From a virus: a DNA stretch of 33,487 nucleotides. The position numbers and the translations under genes were made by a program. Of the stretch, positions 1 through 7,549 are shown piece after piece; position 1 is the first letter of the stretch, and each line of letters opens with the position of its first letter. Below the pieces are notes generated by a model. The model was not told the DNA's origin, ran no database searches, and saw only the letters and a list, made by a program, of their open reading frames with translations. Location: IMG/VR virus record IMGVR_UViG_3300037010_000255, positions 1-33,487 of that record. One strand, written 5' to 3'.

Positions 1-117
1 CAAGTTAAATCGGGGGCAACGACTATCTCGAAAGAGAGTACACTCAAGTGAGTGGAAGCGCACGGCACCTAACGGTGATGATATAGTCTGAACTGCAAAG
101 GAATTTGCAGAAGGGTA

Positions 118-146
118 TTGACAGCTACCTCTAGTTATGTTATAAT
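118..146 (+). promoter_or_regulatory. Consensus sigma70 promoter for the intron HNH gene
   Basis: TTGACA at 118-123, a 17-base spacer and TATAAT at 141-146 match the sigma70 consensus exactly. A TG one base before the -10 box (extended -10) adds strength. It sits just after the intron P9 hairpin and 27 bases before the endonuclease start codon, so the gene could be expressed independently of reductase transcription. Confidence 0.8.
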
Positions 147-172
147 AGTATTTTACATAATTGTAGAGTGTC

Positions 173-622
173 ATGGAAAAGAATCGACAAGGGTACTTTG
201 TAAGCGAAACACACAGAGAGTGTACAAGTTGTGGTACAGTCTTTGAAATCACAAGCAAAATGACCTTATGCAAGAAGTGTAACAGTAAGCGAGTTAAGTC
301 TCTCAGACCTGAGTGGAAGATGCACCAAAGAGCTAAACAACGGTGCAAGACTACTGGGAGGGAGTTTGACTTAGAGGTTTCAGATATAGTAATCCCGGAT
401 ATTTGCCCAGTTCTAGGTATTAAGTTAAATATGAACTCAGGAAAATCTGGAGCTTATCGGAACTCTCCCTCATTGGATAGGGTGGATAACAGTAGAGGGT
501 ATACGAGAGATAACATACAGGTGATCTCTCAACTAGCTGATGCTATGAAATGCCACGCTACCAATGAAGAGTTACATAGCTTTGCACAGTGGATTTTAGC
601 CAACATCCCTGCTACAGCCTAA
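173..622 (+). CDS. Intron-encoded HNH homing endonuclease
   Basis: A 149-residue protein encoded between the intron core and the 3' exon. Its N-terminus has a zinc-ribbon-like pair of CxxC motifs (C17/C20 and C33/C36). The C-terminal half has the HNH-type signature of phage homing endonucleases: CPVLG at 78-82, then SLDRVDN (100-106) and a following N114 in a DNIQVIS context. I infer that it cuts the intronless reductase allele and so spreads the intron; the C-terminal region after 118 may help DNA binding. The start is the ATG at 173, with only a weak ribosome site (TAGAGTG), downstream of a perfect sigma70 promoter. The ORF ends 21 bases before the inferred 3' splice site. The HNH fold is clear; homing activity is inferred from position. 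Confidence 0.85.
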   Translation: MEKNRQGYFVSETHRECTSCGTVFEITSKMTLCKKCNSKRVKSLRPEWKMHQRAKQRCKTTGREFDLEVSDIVIPDICPVLGIKLNMNSGKSGAYRNSPSLDRVDNSRGYTRDNIQVISQLADAMKCHATNEELHSFAQWILANIPATA

Positions 623-643
623 CGACCTGTAGTGAACATATTG

Positions 644-1585
644 AATCTTACAGAGGTCGTTGTCAGAGACACAGACAGCTTTGATGACCTCAAGCGTAAA
701 GTTAGACTTGCCTCGATACTTGGGACCATCCAATCTACGCTAACTGATTTTCAGTTTCTTAGCGAAGAGTGGAAGAAGAACACGGAAGAGGAGAGGTTGC
801 TTGGTGTGAGCCTGACAGGCATAATGGATCATGCCGTATTGAATGGCAGTGTACAGGGTTTGTACCATGCATCAGGTTTTGATGATTACTCCACTCTCGA
901 TGATGATGGTCGCCCGTGTTTAGATTTAGAAGGTATACTGCAATCTTTGAGGGGACTTGCAAGGGATGTAAATGAAGAGTGGGCAGATAAGATGGGTGTT
1001 CCGAGGAGTGCAGCTATTACTGCAATCAAGCCCTCAGGAACGGTTAGCCAGTTAGTAGATAGTGCTTCGGGCATCCATGCACGACATAATCCATATTATG
1101 TCCGTCGTATCCGTATGGATAAGAAAGACCCTATCTATGCTTACCTTAAAGAGAAAGGAGTACCTTGTGAAGACGAAGCAAGCCGTCCAGATTCTACTGC
1201 CGTGTTTGCATTCCCTCAAAAGGCACCAGACGGTGCAGTGTGTCGTACCGATAAGTCTGCGATCAGTCAACTAGAGTTATGGCTTACCTACCAACGACAC
1301 TGGTGTGAGCACAAGCCCTCAATTACCGTATCTGTTAAAGAGGAGGAATGGGTTGCAGTTGGTGCATGGGTTTATGGACATTTCGATGAAATGAGTGGAG
1401 TAAGTTTCCTACCCTTCTCAGAGCATACATATGTTCAAGCACCATATACGGATTGTACCAAGGAAGAGTACGAGGCACTACTAAAGGCTATACCAGAGAT
1501 TAATTGGTCTGACTTTAAAGAAGTCGAAGATAATACAGAAGGTGCTCAGCAACTAGCCTGTGTCAGCGGAGTCTGTGAGGTTTAA
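644..1585 (+). CDS. nrdJ: Adenosylcobalamin-dependent (class II) ribonucleotide reductase, 3' exon
   Basis: About 313 residues covering the C-terminal part of a monomeric B12-dependent ribonucleoside-triphosphate reductase like that of Lactobacillus leichmannii, which is about 740 residues long. Visible hallmarks are NLTEV at the exon start, TAIKPSGTVSQLVDSASGIHARHNPYYVRR around residues 130-157, and a C-terminal C-x4-C pair (ACVSGVC) that would carry reducing equivalents to the active site. The frame can be read from a GTG at 632, but I place the exon start at 644 because the first codons belong to the intron. In this family NLTEV follows a redox-active cysteine, so the missing 5' exon should end in TGT. 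The enzyme makes deoxynucleotides for phage replication without oxygen dependence. The gene ends head-to-head with the late operon. Confidence 0.9.
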   Translation, partial: NLTEVVVRDTDSFDDLKRKVRLASILGTIQSTLTDFQFLSEEWKKNTEEERLLGVSLTGIMDHAVLNGSVQGLYHASGFDDYSTLDDDGRPCLDLEGILQSLRGLARDVNEEWADKMGVPRSAAITAIKPSGTVSQLVDSASGIHARHNPYYVRRIRMDKKDPIYAYLKEKGVPCEDEASRPDSTAVFAFPQKAPDGAVCRTDKSAISQLELWLTYQRHWCEHKPSITVSVKEEEWVAVGAWVYGHFDEMSGVSFLPFSEHTYVQAPYTDCTKEEYEALLKAIPEINWSDFKEVEDNTEGAQQLACVSGVCEV

Positions 1586-1647
1586 TCCGGGCCTTGTGGG
1601 AATGTCTGATCTTCCTCATCTTCATAGGGGCGATCAGACTCTGGCAT
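1582..1647 (-). CDS. Possible 21-residue acidic peptide, last ORF of late operon
   Basis: An ATG at 1647 opens a 21-residue, strongly acidic frame (MPESDRPYEDEEDQ...GPD) seven bases after the stop of the preceding gene. Its TAA overlaps the reductase stop codon on the other strand. No good ribosome site precedes it, and it contains a perfect inverted repeat that may instead be a terminator. It is either a tiny terminal gene or chance. Confidence 0.28.
   Translation of the reverse strand: MPESDRPYEDEEDQTFPQGPD
1604..1639. terminator. Candidate bidirectional terminator hairpin between converging genes
   Basis: A perfect 8-bp inverted repeat, GTCTGATC (1604-1611) and GATCAGAC (1632-1639), lies between the converging reductase gene and late operon. 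The loop is 20 bases and there is no clean U-tract on either side, so Rho-independent termination is uncertain. Position is the main support. Confidence 0.4.
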
Positions 1648-1654
1648 ATATACT

Positions 1655-2059
1655 TTAAGCATGTATTTCAACTGTAACATCCCCATTCTTCAAGGCTTCT
1701 TGGAGTTTGGGGAAGAAGGAGGAAAATGCAACCCTACTATTTCCAATGAAGTTAGTACCCGCCCAAGTCTGTCCTACTAACAAACACCCTTCTGTATCTT
1801 CACTGGTATTACCTGAATGAATACGAACTCCGCTGAATCCTGGAACATCTAGGATATGTGGCATTGGTCGCTGGAAGCGGGTACTATCATCAATCACAAC
1901 TTTGTAAGAACCAGGAGGGATAGCGGTCTTCCCTGCTATCTTTAATCCTGGCCATCTTACTTTATCCTCTAAGACGTAACATTCGTATACGTCATCAAGG
2001 TACATTCTCGATACGGTATAACTGGTGCCGTACTCAAACCTCTTTACATCAATCTTCAT
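1655..2059 (-). CDS. DUF5675-like protein, possible lysis or cell-wall protein
   Basis: A 134-residue protein resembling the DUF5675 family of phage and bacterial proteins. Recognisable parts are the N-terminal beta-rich segment (MKIDVKRFEYG), a central AIPPGSYKV, and the signature GVRIHSGNTSEDTEGCLLVG at about 78-97. This histidine followed by a GC pair resembles the H...SxGC active-site pattern of L,D-transpeptidase-like folds, so action on peptidoglycan is conceivable but unproven. It overlaps the holin gene by 11 bases and is near the operon end, where lytic genes usually lie. No standard endolysin is visible in this window, which makes it a candidate for the lytic enzyme or its accessory. 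It has no signal peptide. Confidence 0.6.
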   Translation of the reverse strand: MKIDVKRFEYGTSYTVSRMYLDDVYECYVLEDKVRWPGLKIAGKTAIPPGSYKVVIDDSTRFQRPMPHILDVPGFSGVRIHSGNTSEDTEGCLLVGQTWAGTNFIGNSRVAFSSFFPKLQEALKNGDVTVEIHA

Positions 2060-2384
2060 CTTTTACCCCGATTACTTCAAATTTACTGGTAGCCCATTTC
2101 TCTATCTTATAGATAGTACGACTACCCATATGTCCAGATATACCTACCAACGCCGCTGTAATCAAAGGATTCATTTGTGCAGCTTCGCAAAGCCAGAAGG
2201 TCATGATACCTGCAAAAGCAGAAGTAACCAACTCACCAAGCAACTCTCTGATAGAGAACATATGTGTGCTTCCTTCCTTTACCTTACGGATAAAGGACAC
2301 CAAGCCACCCCACATAGAGAGACCAGCTACCCAAACATAGGTAATAAAGGTATAAGTATTGAATGGGTCTTTTTCGGGTGTCAT
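2049..2384 (-). CDS. LydA-like phage holin
   Basis: A 111-residue membrane protein that I recognise as a LydA-type holin (phage holin 3 superfamily). Hydrophobic segments lie near residues 12-30 (YTFITYVWVAGLSMWGGL) and 50-80 (LVTSAFAGIMTFWLCEAA and LITAALVGISGHMG). Between them is the family-typical SFIRKVKEG loop, and the C-terminal tail is charged. Holins oligomerise in the inner membrane and make the lesions that time lysis. The start ATG overlaps the stop of the 59-residue gene upstream as ATGA, and the end overlaps the DUF5675-like gene, forming a compact lysis block. Confidence 0.8.
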   Translation of the reverse strand: MTPEKDPFNTYTFITYVWVAGLSMWGGLVSFIRKVKEGSTHMFSIRELLGELVTSAFAGIMTFWLCEAAQMNPLITAALVGISGHMGSRTIYKIEKWATSKFEVIGVKDED

Positions 2385-2560
2385 ACAATTTTAGTAATAA
2401 TGCCGTTGGTTACAGTAATAGTTTTAGGAGTAGTATCAGCAGATTTAAAAGTACCGCTGACACCACCAGCTAAGATAGAATACACCTTGGTAAACCATTG
2501 CCTCCAGATGAACACCTCTCCAACCTGTTCAATAGGAATAGTAGGTAGATTATTACTCAT
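2381..2560 (-). CDS. Small 59-residue phage protein
   Basis: A short gene in the space between the PurD-like gene and the holin, linked to both by overlaps. Its ATG lies within ATGAGTAA at the end of the upstream gene (8-base overlap), and its TGA overlaps the holin start as ATGA. The product starts MSNNLPTIPIEQV and ends PKTITVTNGIITKIV. Similar endings (TVTNGIIT-hydrophobic) occur in small phage proteins next to structural or lysis genes. The role is unknown; the tight coupling on both sides is the main evidence that it is real. Confidence 0.7.
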   Translation of the reverse strand: MSNNLPTIPIEQVGEVFIWRQWFTKVYSILAGGVSGTFKSADTTPKTITVTNGIITKIV

Positions 2561-3872
2561 AGCAGATATCCTTACAATAGCCCATTTTAGCTAGTTCTGG
2601 TAGTTGTTCTTCTAAGCGATGGCCGATATCTGTACGATACATAACAGAATTAGGTATCTCTACTTTCTTAAGATTCTTATAGGCGCGATCAGAAGACTCT
2701 TCAACAGTACTGCCAGTACCAGTAACAACCAGAGGATAACGGCCAGCAGTAACAAAGCATTCCTCGTCCATTTTGACAGAACCGTTAACCATTGCGGGTG
2801 CTTTACCTGCCATAGCTTCATATAGATGAAAGTCTCCACAAGCCATTTCTGGGGTGACTCCATAGATCGGGAACCCTGTAGATTTAGTAACATCTTCTTG
2901 CCCATATGGGAAGTCTGGTAGTGCTGTAGCAACTCCAGTGGCAATCTGATCTTTGATTTTAAGCGTATCCCTACCTTCATAGAGGTCAAGCATCCATTCA
3001 GCAGGGTCCCCTTTATGTAGGGCTTGCTGAATGTTAAAGAGAGGCCACCCAGGTCTCATAGTCCATTCTAAGGGCCAAGCATTGCCCCTGTCATCGATAA
3101 TACAGTTCATATCAATATAACCTGTATAATTGATACCATGTAGCTGCCCTTCTATGGGGCGTAGCATCTTATCAATTAGAGGATCATTTTGGGTGTAGTA
3201 GAGCACCGTACCCATCTCTCCAGTATTCGGTCCCTTCTCATTATTCATTAACTTCTTGTGTTCAAAGTTAATGCAGAAGTTCTTAGAGAAGCCTCCTGGA
3301 CCAAACCAACCTCCCACAGCCACTTCAATACCCGGTCTGAATTCCTGTAATACAAATGAATCTTTGATGAGCCCTTGTTTCTTCCAGTAATTCAACATGA
3401 ATATAAGATCAGCAGGAGACTTGGCCACATAACTCATCGCCTTGTTAGCGTCATCGTTAGGTTTAGACACATACCTCTTGTTTGTAGAGAGCACATGCTT
3501 GATGGCTTCATCAACTTTACTAAACTCTTTATCAGGGATAGTAGGTATACCAACCTTCCGTAGTACATCCATACCGTGTTTACGGTCAGTTTCCCAACGA
3601 GTGGCCATAGCGCCAGGACCAATAATAGGGAAACCTTTCTTGATGTACTGTTCAATAGCTGTAGTATAGTAAGTATTATCTGTCATGAAGATAAGATCAG
3701 CCCACTTCATATGGGGCTCCCAGTGGGCTACCTTCTCAAAGAGACCATCACCTACCTTACTTCTACCCCATTTAGTAGGACGAACAAATACCTTTACTTG
3801 GTGTCCATATGCCCTACAACGGATAGCAAAGTCTACAGAGGCATTGTCTTGGTCAATAATAAGAATTTTCAT
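2553..3872 (-). CDS. PurD-like ATP-grasp ligase (phosphoribosylamine-glycine ligase family)
   Basis: A 439-residue protein, close to the length of cellular PurD (about 430). The order of domains fits: N-terminal MKILIIDQDNAS with RAYGHQVKVF, an ATP-grasp core beginning DRKHGMDVLRKVGIPTIP (about 96-113), nucleotide-binding YVSKPNDDANKAM and LQEFRPGIEVAVGGWF, and a C-terminal PurD domain with YPLVVTGTGSTVEESSDRAYKNLKKV and YRTDIGHRLEEQLPEL. Cellular PurD makes glycinamide ribonucleotide in purine synthesis. The metal-binding tract reads IDMNCIIDDRGNAWPLEWTMRPG, less canonical than in true PurD, so the substrate may differ. It is embedded in the late operon between virion and lysis genes, coupled by ATGA overlap to the ejection-protein gene, an odd place for nucleotide biosynthesis. 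Fold confident, reaction not. Confidence 0.75.
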   Translation of the reverse strand: MKILIIDQDNASVDFAIRCRAYGHQVKVFVRPTKWGRSKVGDGLFEKVAHWEPHMKWADLIFMTDNTYYTTAIEQYIKKGFPIIGPGAMATRWETDRKHGMDVLRKVGIPTIPDKEFSKVDEAIKHVLSTNKRYVSKPNDDANKAMSYVAKSPADLIFMLNYWKKQGLIKDSFVLQEFRPGIEVAVGGWFGPGGFSKNFCINFEHKKLMNNEKGPNTGEMGTVLYYTQNDPLIDKMLRPIEGQLHGINYTGYIDMNCIIDDRGNAWPLEWTMRPGWPLFNIQQALHKGDPAEWMLDLYEGRDTLKIKDQIATGVATALPDFPYGQEDVTKSTGFPIYGVTPEMACGDFHLYEAMAGKAPAMVNGSVKMDEECFVTAGRYPLVVTGTGSTVEESSDRAYKNLKKVEIPNSVMYRTDIGHRLEEQLPELAKMGYCKDICYE

Positions 3873-6800
3873 TTATTAGCCATTTCCTTCTGTAGTTTAG
3901 AGAGTTGTGCCCATTCAGCAGGAGAAACCTTCTCGCCTTTTAGTAACCTGCCCTTGAGCACTTTAAGATAGTTGTTATAATTGAAATAGGCTTTCTTAGT
4001 GCTCTTCTCTTTTACGTCAGCAAGTTGGTCAGTAAGTACTTGGCCTATGCTATGGTCTCTAGTAGATGCTTGCTGCATCATCTGTGCAGGTGCAAACCTA
4101 GTGGCCATATACAGTCCAGCATCCTCTACTTGTCTGCCCACTGGATCAGCTTTTTGATGTATTGGTTGTCCTGTGATTATATCCCTATTAAGGAACATAG
4201 AGAGTGCATCTGCAGTAGCAGAAGATGGGGATATCAAGGAACGGATTAGCGACTCTGCATCAATAGAGTTCTCTGTTGCAAGCTTCTGCACAGATTCTAT
4301 CAAAGCAAAACCACCAGCACGCCTAGCAGTAACGGCCCTGTTTAGCAACCAAGACATACCCTTATCCATAGCAGGGTAGAGTTGTGAGTACACTAGACCC
4401 ATTACAGCAAGCTGACCTAACAAGGTGGTAGAGGCTTGTACCAACTCTTTAGCAGATTTACCAATATGCTCTGGACCAAGGACAAGACCTTTACCCAACT
4501 CTCCACTACTCTTTCCAAACTCTACAAAAGATCTAGCAACACCATAGTGGTAGTAACTAAATTGAGTAAGGACAGGGTTCTTCATGATATTAGCAATACC
4601 TCTGCGGCCCAATACACGATTAGGTATACGGTAGCTAGGCATGTGCTTCTCTACCTCTTTGATGGATTGCTGCATCAAAGGTGCTCGTTCCTCTTCTGAC
4701 ATCTTAGACCACTCTGGCTTAGTTTTACCCAAGTGCTCTAGTACAGCTTGAGTATACATCATATCTCTAGCTGTCCACATAACATGGTTACTCATCTTTG
4801 CCCAAGTAGATATAAAATCTACAGGAGTCATGCCAATAGACTTAGCTAGGTTAATAAGGTTAGGGTCAGACGGATTCAGTGCCTTCTTCTGCTCTTCTAG
4901 CCGCCCAGCATAGTACTCCTTGTTCATAATATCAGGCATGAACGTAGTAGCACCATTCCGAAGCATCTCTCTTTGCAAGGCATCTTGTTTCAGTACACTC
5001 TCCCTGGCTCTATTGCCAGTTGTCCATAGGGATAATGTACCTTGAGGGGTCACCCATTCCTTGCCTCGTTCTACAATCCAGTGCATACCTTCATTGTTGA
5101 TGTGGGGGATGGGGTTTAGAAACATAGCCTTTAGTAGGTAGTTCTGGGCAAGCATCAAGGCTTTAGCACCAGTACCATACCTCTTAGGTTCCAAGAAGTC
5201 TTCTAGGGCCTCTGCTACATTGGCATCCATATACTTGCCATTTAGCTCTGGGATAACCTCCCTAACAGCCTCACTGGGCTGTCTCCATCCAGATGCCTTT
5301 AAATCATTAACCTCTGCTTCTGACATCTTACGAGTGTCTTGTATGATATGAGAATATGCAGGATTGGTTGTGATCGCCTTAATCGTCTTAATAGCAGAGA
5401 TAGCTTGATCTAGTTCCTGTTCTTTTCGGATAGTCGCAGATAGCCCATTAGGCAGGTATTTGGTATCAGTGTGGGTCTCTGCTTCTGTTTGGGTAGATAG
5501 GCGAACCTCTCCAACCTCATTAGCACCAACCTTCAACACCATCCCAGGTTTTACCTTAGCAGCTTCAGCAGAAGATACGCGACCTATTACAGAAGGGACA
5601 CCATTGGTCCATTGGATAATTGGGCGAGTCTTCCAACGAGGGTTGGGGTCGCCTATACTTATAATACTCGTAGAGCCGTCAGGGTGGTCTACCGAATGAT
5701 AGCTACGGGCACGAGCGATAGAGGGTGTCCTAGATACTCCTAAAGCTTGAGAGATACCCCTCTCAGATAGTTCAAGCAACCTGTCAATGAAGCCACCTTT
5801 TCCGATAGCGTACCGTGGCACGATGCCCTTATCGTAATCGAAGTCTTTTCCAGCTAAGCTTGCATACTCCTTCATCTTCTGGGCAAGGCGATCAACAGCG
5901 GGTATGAAGAACTTTTTATATAGTGGGAACTCTTCCCTGGTAAGGGGTGTACTCTCTTCAGTAGCAGAGGTAAATTTACGACCCATTTCGTCAGTAACAC
6001 CGGCAGCAGCAGCAGCTTTCTCGCGCTCAATAGCTAGACTCTCTGCTGCAACAGTAGATGTTTGCATACGGTGAAGGGCGTCTGCAATCTCACCTACAGA
6101 AGCTTTTACTTCTTCTGGTGTCCTGAACTTACGAAGAGTGTCTGCAAGGCTTTGTACACCCTCTTTGATAGCTTGTAGATCGATAGCACCAGCTTGTCTG
6201 GCCCCAGGTCCCCTGAATGCTTTAGGGCGGCTCTTAGGGATAGGAGTTTCATCGTATGCGTCTCCTTTAGTCATTCGAGCTTCTTGTTCCGCTTGAGCAG
6301 TCTTATGCTCATTCCAAGCTTGATCTATCTGCTTCTGCTTCGCCTGATAGGCAGCCTCTTCTTCTGCATGTTGCTGCTCGTCAGTTTTAGCAGTATCAAT
6401 CTTCTCCTGATTAAGCTTGGCTGTAACAGCAAGCTTTTCATCCATACTAGACTTTAGTTGTTCATCAATTACATCTTGATTCTTCTGTTCAAAAGTCTTG
6501 TCTTGTTTAGGTGCATTAGTAGCTTTTCTAGCAGCATCTTCTCTAGCAGCTTTTACATAACCATCTACTTCAGGTTGTTCATCGATTACATTTTGATCCT
6601 TCTGTTCAAAAGTCTCGTCTTGTTTAGGCGCATTAGCAGCTTTTCTAGCAGCATCTTCTCTAGCATCTTCTCTAGCAGCTTTTCTAGCAGCAGCTTTTCT
6701 AGCAGCAGCTTCTCTAGCAGCTTTTACATGGCCATCTACTTCAGCAGGAGTAACAGGTTGCGGAGGAGCCTTCTCAACAAAAGTAGTTTCAGGTGCCTCT

Positions 6801-7549
6801 TGTCCTTCGTCAACCTTAACTCTCTTACCTGCCTTGAGAGTCTCTGCACCAGCTTTAGTTGCATCTCGAATGAAAGAAGCGGTAGCAAGAGAGCCTTTAA
6901 TAGTGGGAACAGCAATAGTAGATGCCTGAGTAGCCCATTGACCTTCCTTGACGATCTTTTGATAATCATCAAGAGTCATATCTTTATTGTAGAGGCGTTT
7001 GAACTCAGCAGCTACAGTGCCTACTTCTGCACCGAATACATCAATACCTTGACTAATAAGAGACATAGCCGTATGCAACGACTCAGAGGGGTTTGTAGCC
7101 AGAATATTCTGAGTATACTCATCCACCTTCTTCTGCGACTCAAGGACATTCTCTTGAGTGAACAGTGCGTGAGCACCAGCAGCTAGAGTGTTCATAGCAA
7201 ACTTAATAGGAGATGCAACAAGAGTCTCCATATCTTGCTTATTCTGCTGGATGGTATGTAAGGTATTAGCTACAGCAGCCTGTGCAGGAGATAGTTTTGA
7301 GAAGGCTTTAGCACGATCTGCATCCTCTTGAGTACCATCTGTTACATTCTTCCAAGCTTTCTTGGCAGTAGTCTCGAACTCTTCTGTAGGTTTCTGAAGA
7401 GCAGTAGAGATACGATCAAAGAGGGTAGCTGCTGGCTTTACGGGAGCAGGTGTAGCTATGTTCTCCTGCTTATAGTCGTCCCAAGGACCACTCTCCGTTG
7501 CTGTTTGTTGCGGGTAGTCTTCCCAAGGGCCATTCTCTGCTGCTGCCAT
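3869..7549 (-). CDS. Large internal virion / DNA-ejection protein candidate
   Basis: A 1226-residue protein, the largest in the window. The N-terminus has a twin GPWEDY/GPWDDY motif common in phage ejection-type proteins. Residues about 270-450 are a charged, Ala/Lys/Arg/Glu-rich helical region containing an internal duplication. The following section (LTREEFPLYKKFFIPAVDRL, then GLSATIRKEQELDQ, ALMLAQNYLLKAMFLNPIPHI) resembles large podovirus internal proteins. A hydrophobic stretch near the C-terminus (LVQASTTLLGQLAVMGLVYSQL) could enter membranes. I chose the ATG at 7549: it follows GGGAGAAGG at good spacing and overlaps the upstream stop as TAATG, whereas a longer frame would need a TTG. 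Context with two other candidate ejection proteins supports the assignment; no enzymatic motif was recognised. Confidence 0.6.
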   Translation of the reverse strand: MAAAENGPWEDYPQQTATESGPWDDYKQENIATPAPVKPAATLFDRISTALQKPTEEFETTAKKAWKNVTDGTQEDADRAKAFSKLSPAQAAVANTLHTIQQNKQDMETLVASPIKFAMNTLAAGAHALFTQENVLESQKKVDEYTQNILATNPSESLHTAMSLISQGIDVFGAEVGTVAAEFKRLYNKDMTLDDYQKIVKEGQWATQASTIAVPTIKGSLATASFIRDATKAGAETLKAGKRVKVDEGQEAPETTFVEKAPPQPVTPAEVDGHVKAAREAAARKAAARKAAREDAREDAARKAANAPKQDETFEQKDQNVIDEQPEVDGYVKAAREDAARKATNAPKQDKTFEQKNQDVIDEQLKSSMDEKLAVTAKLNQEKIDTAKTDEQQHAEEEAAYQAKQKQIDQAWNEHKTAQAEQEARMTKGDAYDETPIPKSRPKAFRGPGARQAGAIDLQAIKEGVQSLADTLRKFRTPEEVKASVGEIADALHRMQTSTVAAESLAIEREKAAAAAGVTDEMGRKFTSATEESTPLTREEFPLYKKFFIPAVDRLAQKMKEYASLAGKDFDYDKGIVPRYAIGKGGFIDRLLELSERGISQALGVSRTPSIARARSYHSVDHPDGSTSIISIGDPNPRWKTRPIIQWTNGVPSVIGRVSSAEAAKVKPGMVLKVGANEVGEVRLSTQTEAETHTDTKYLPNGLSATIRKEQELDQAISAIKTIKAITTNPAYSHIIQDTRKMSEAEVNDLKASGWRQPSEAVREVIPELNGKYMDANVAEALEDFLEPKRYGTGAKALMLAQNYLLKAMFLNPIPHINNEGMHWIVERGKEWVTPQGTLSLWTTGNRARESVLKQDALQREMLRNGATTFMPDIMNKEYYAGRLEEQKKALNPSDPNLINLAKSIGMTPVDFISTWAKMSNHVMWTARDMMYTQAVLEHLGKTKPEWSKMSEEERAPLMQQSIKEVEKHMPSYRIPNRVLGRRGIANIMKNPVLTQFSYYHYGVARSFVEFGKSSGELGKGLVLGPEHIGKSAKELVQASTTLLGQLAVMGLVYSQLYPAMDKGMSWLLNRAVTARRAGGFALIESVQKLATENSIDAESLIRSLISPSSATADALSMFLNRDIITGQPIHQKADPVGRQVEDAGLYMATRFAPAQMMQQASTRDHSIGQVLTDQLADVKEKSTKKAYFNYNNYLKVLKGRLLKGEKVSPAEWAQLSKLQKEMANK
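6458..6745 (-). repeat. Imperfect tandem duplication inside the large virion gene
   Basis: Two similar blocks, about 6458-6573 and 6574-6745, encode versions of NAPKQD(E/K)TFEQK(D/N)Q(N/D)VIDEQ preceded by runs of AAR(E/K)A and DARED. The second (protein N-terminal) block has extra copies of the short AAARKA unit. This suggests slipped-strand or recombinational expansion of a helical linker. Confidence 0.75.

Larger units (their letters stand above)
1..643 (+). ncRNA. Group I intron, 5' part missing (window starts inside its core)
   Basis: The first 110 bases fold like a group I intron core. A TCTC/GAGA helix is closed by a GAAA tetraloop (26-37), followed by a CACTC/GAGTG hairpin (41-54). 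GACTAT at 21-26 is complementary to ATAGTC at 83-88, as expected for the P3/P7 region. A CACC/GGTG hairpin (66-77) fits P8. A perfect 7-bp CTGCAAA/TTTGCAG stem with a GGAA (GNRA) loop (93-110) fits P9. The sequence GATATAGTCTGAAC around 79-93 resembles the conserved 3' core of phage group I introns. An HNH gene follows the core. The 3' end is inferred as G643, because the reductase reading frame resumes with NLTEV at 644. The 5' splice site and upstream exon lie outside the window. Confidence 0.85.

Noticed and set aside
2025-2594. 189-codon plus-strand frame across the holin region
   Set aside because: Composition is that of an antisense shadow and it opposes four tightly coupled minus-strand genes.
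6458-7186. Ser/Phe/Leu-rich plus-strand frame of 242 codons
   Set aside because: Complement of the Ala/Lys/Glu-rich repeat of the large virion gene; no start signal.
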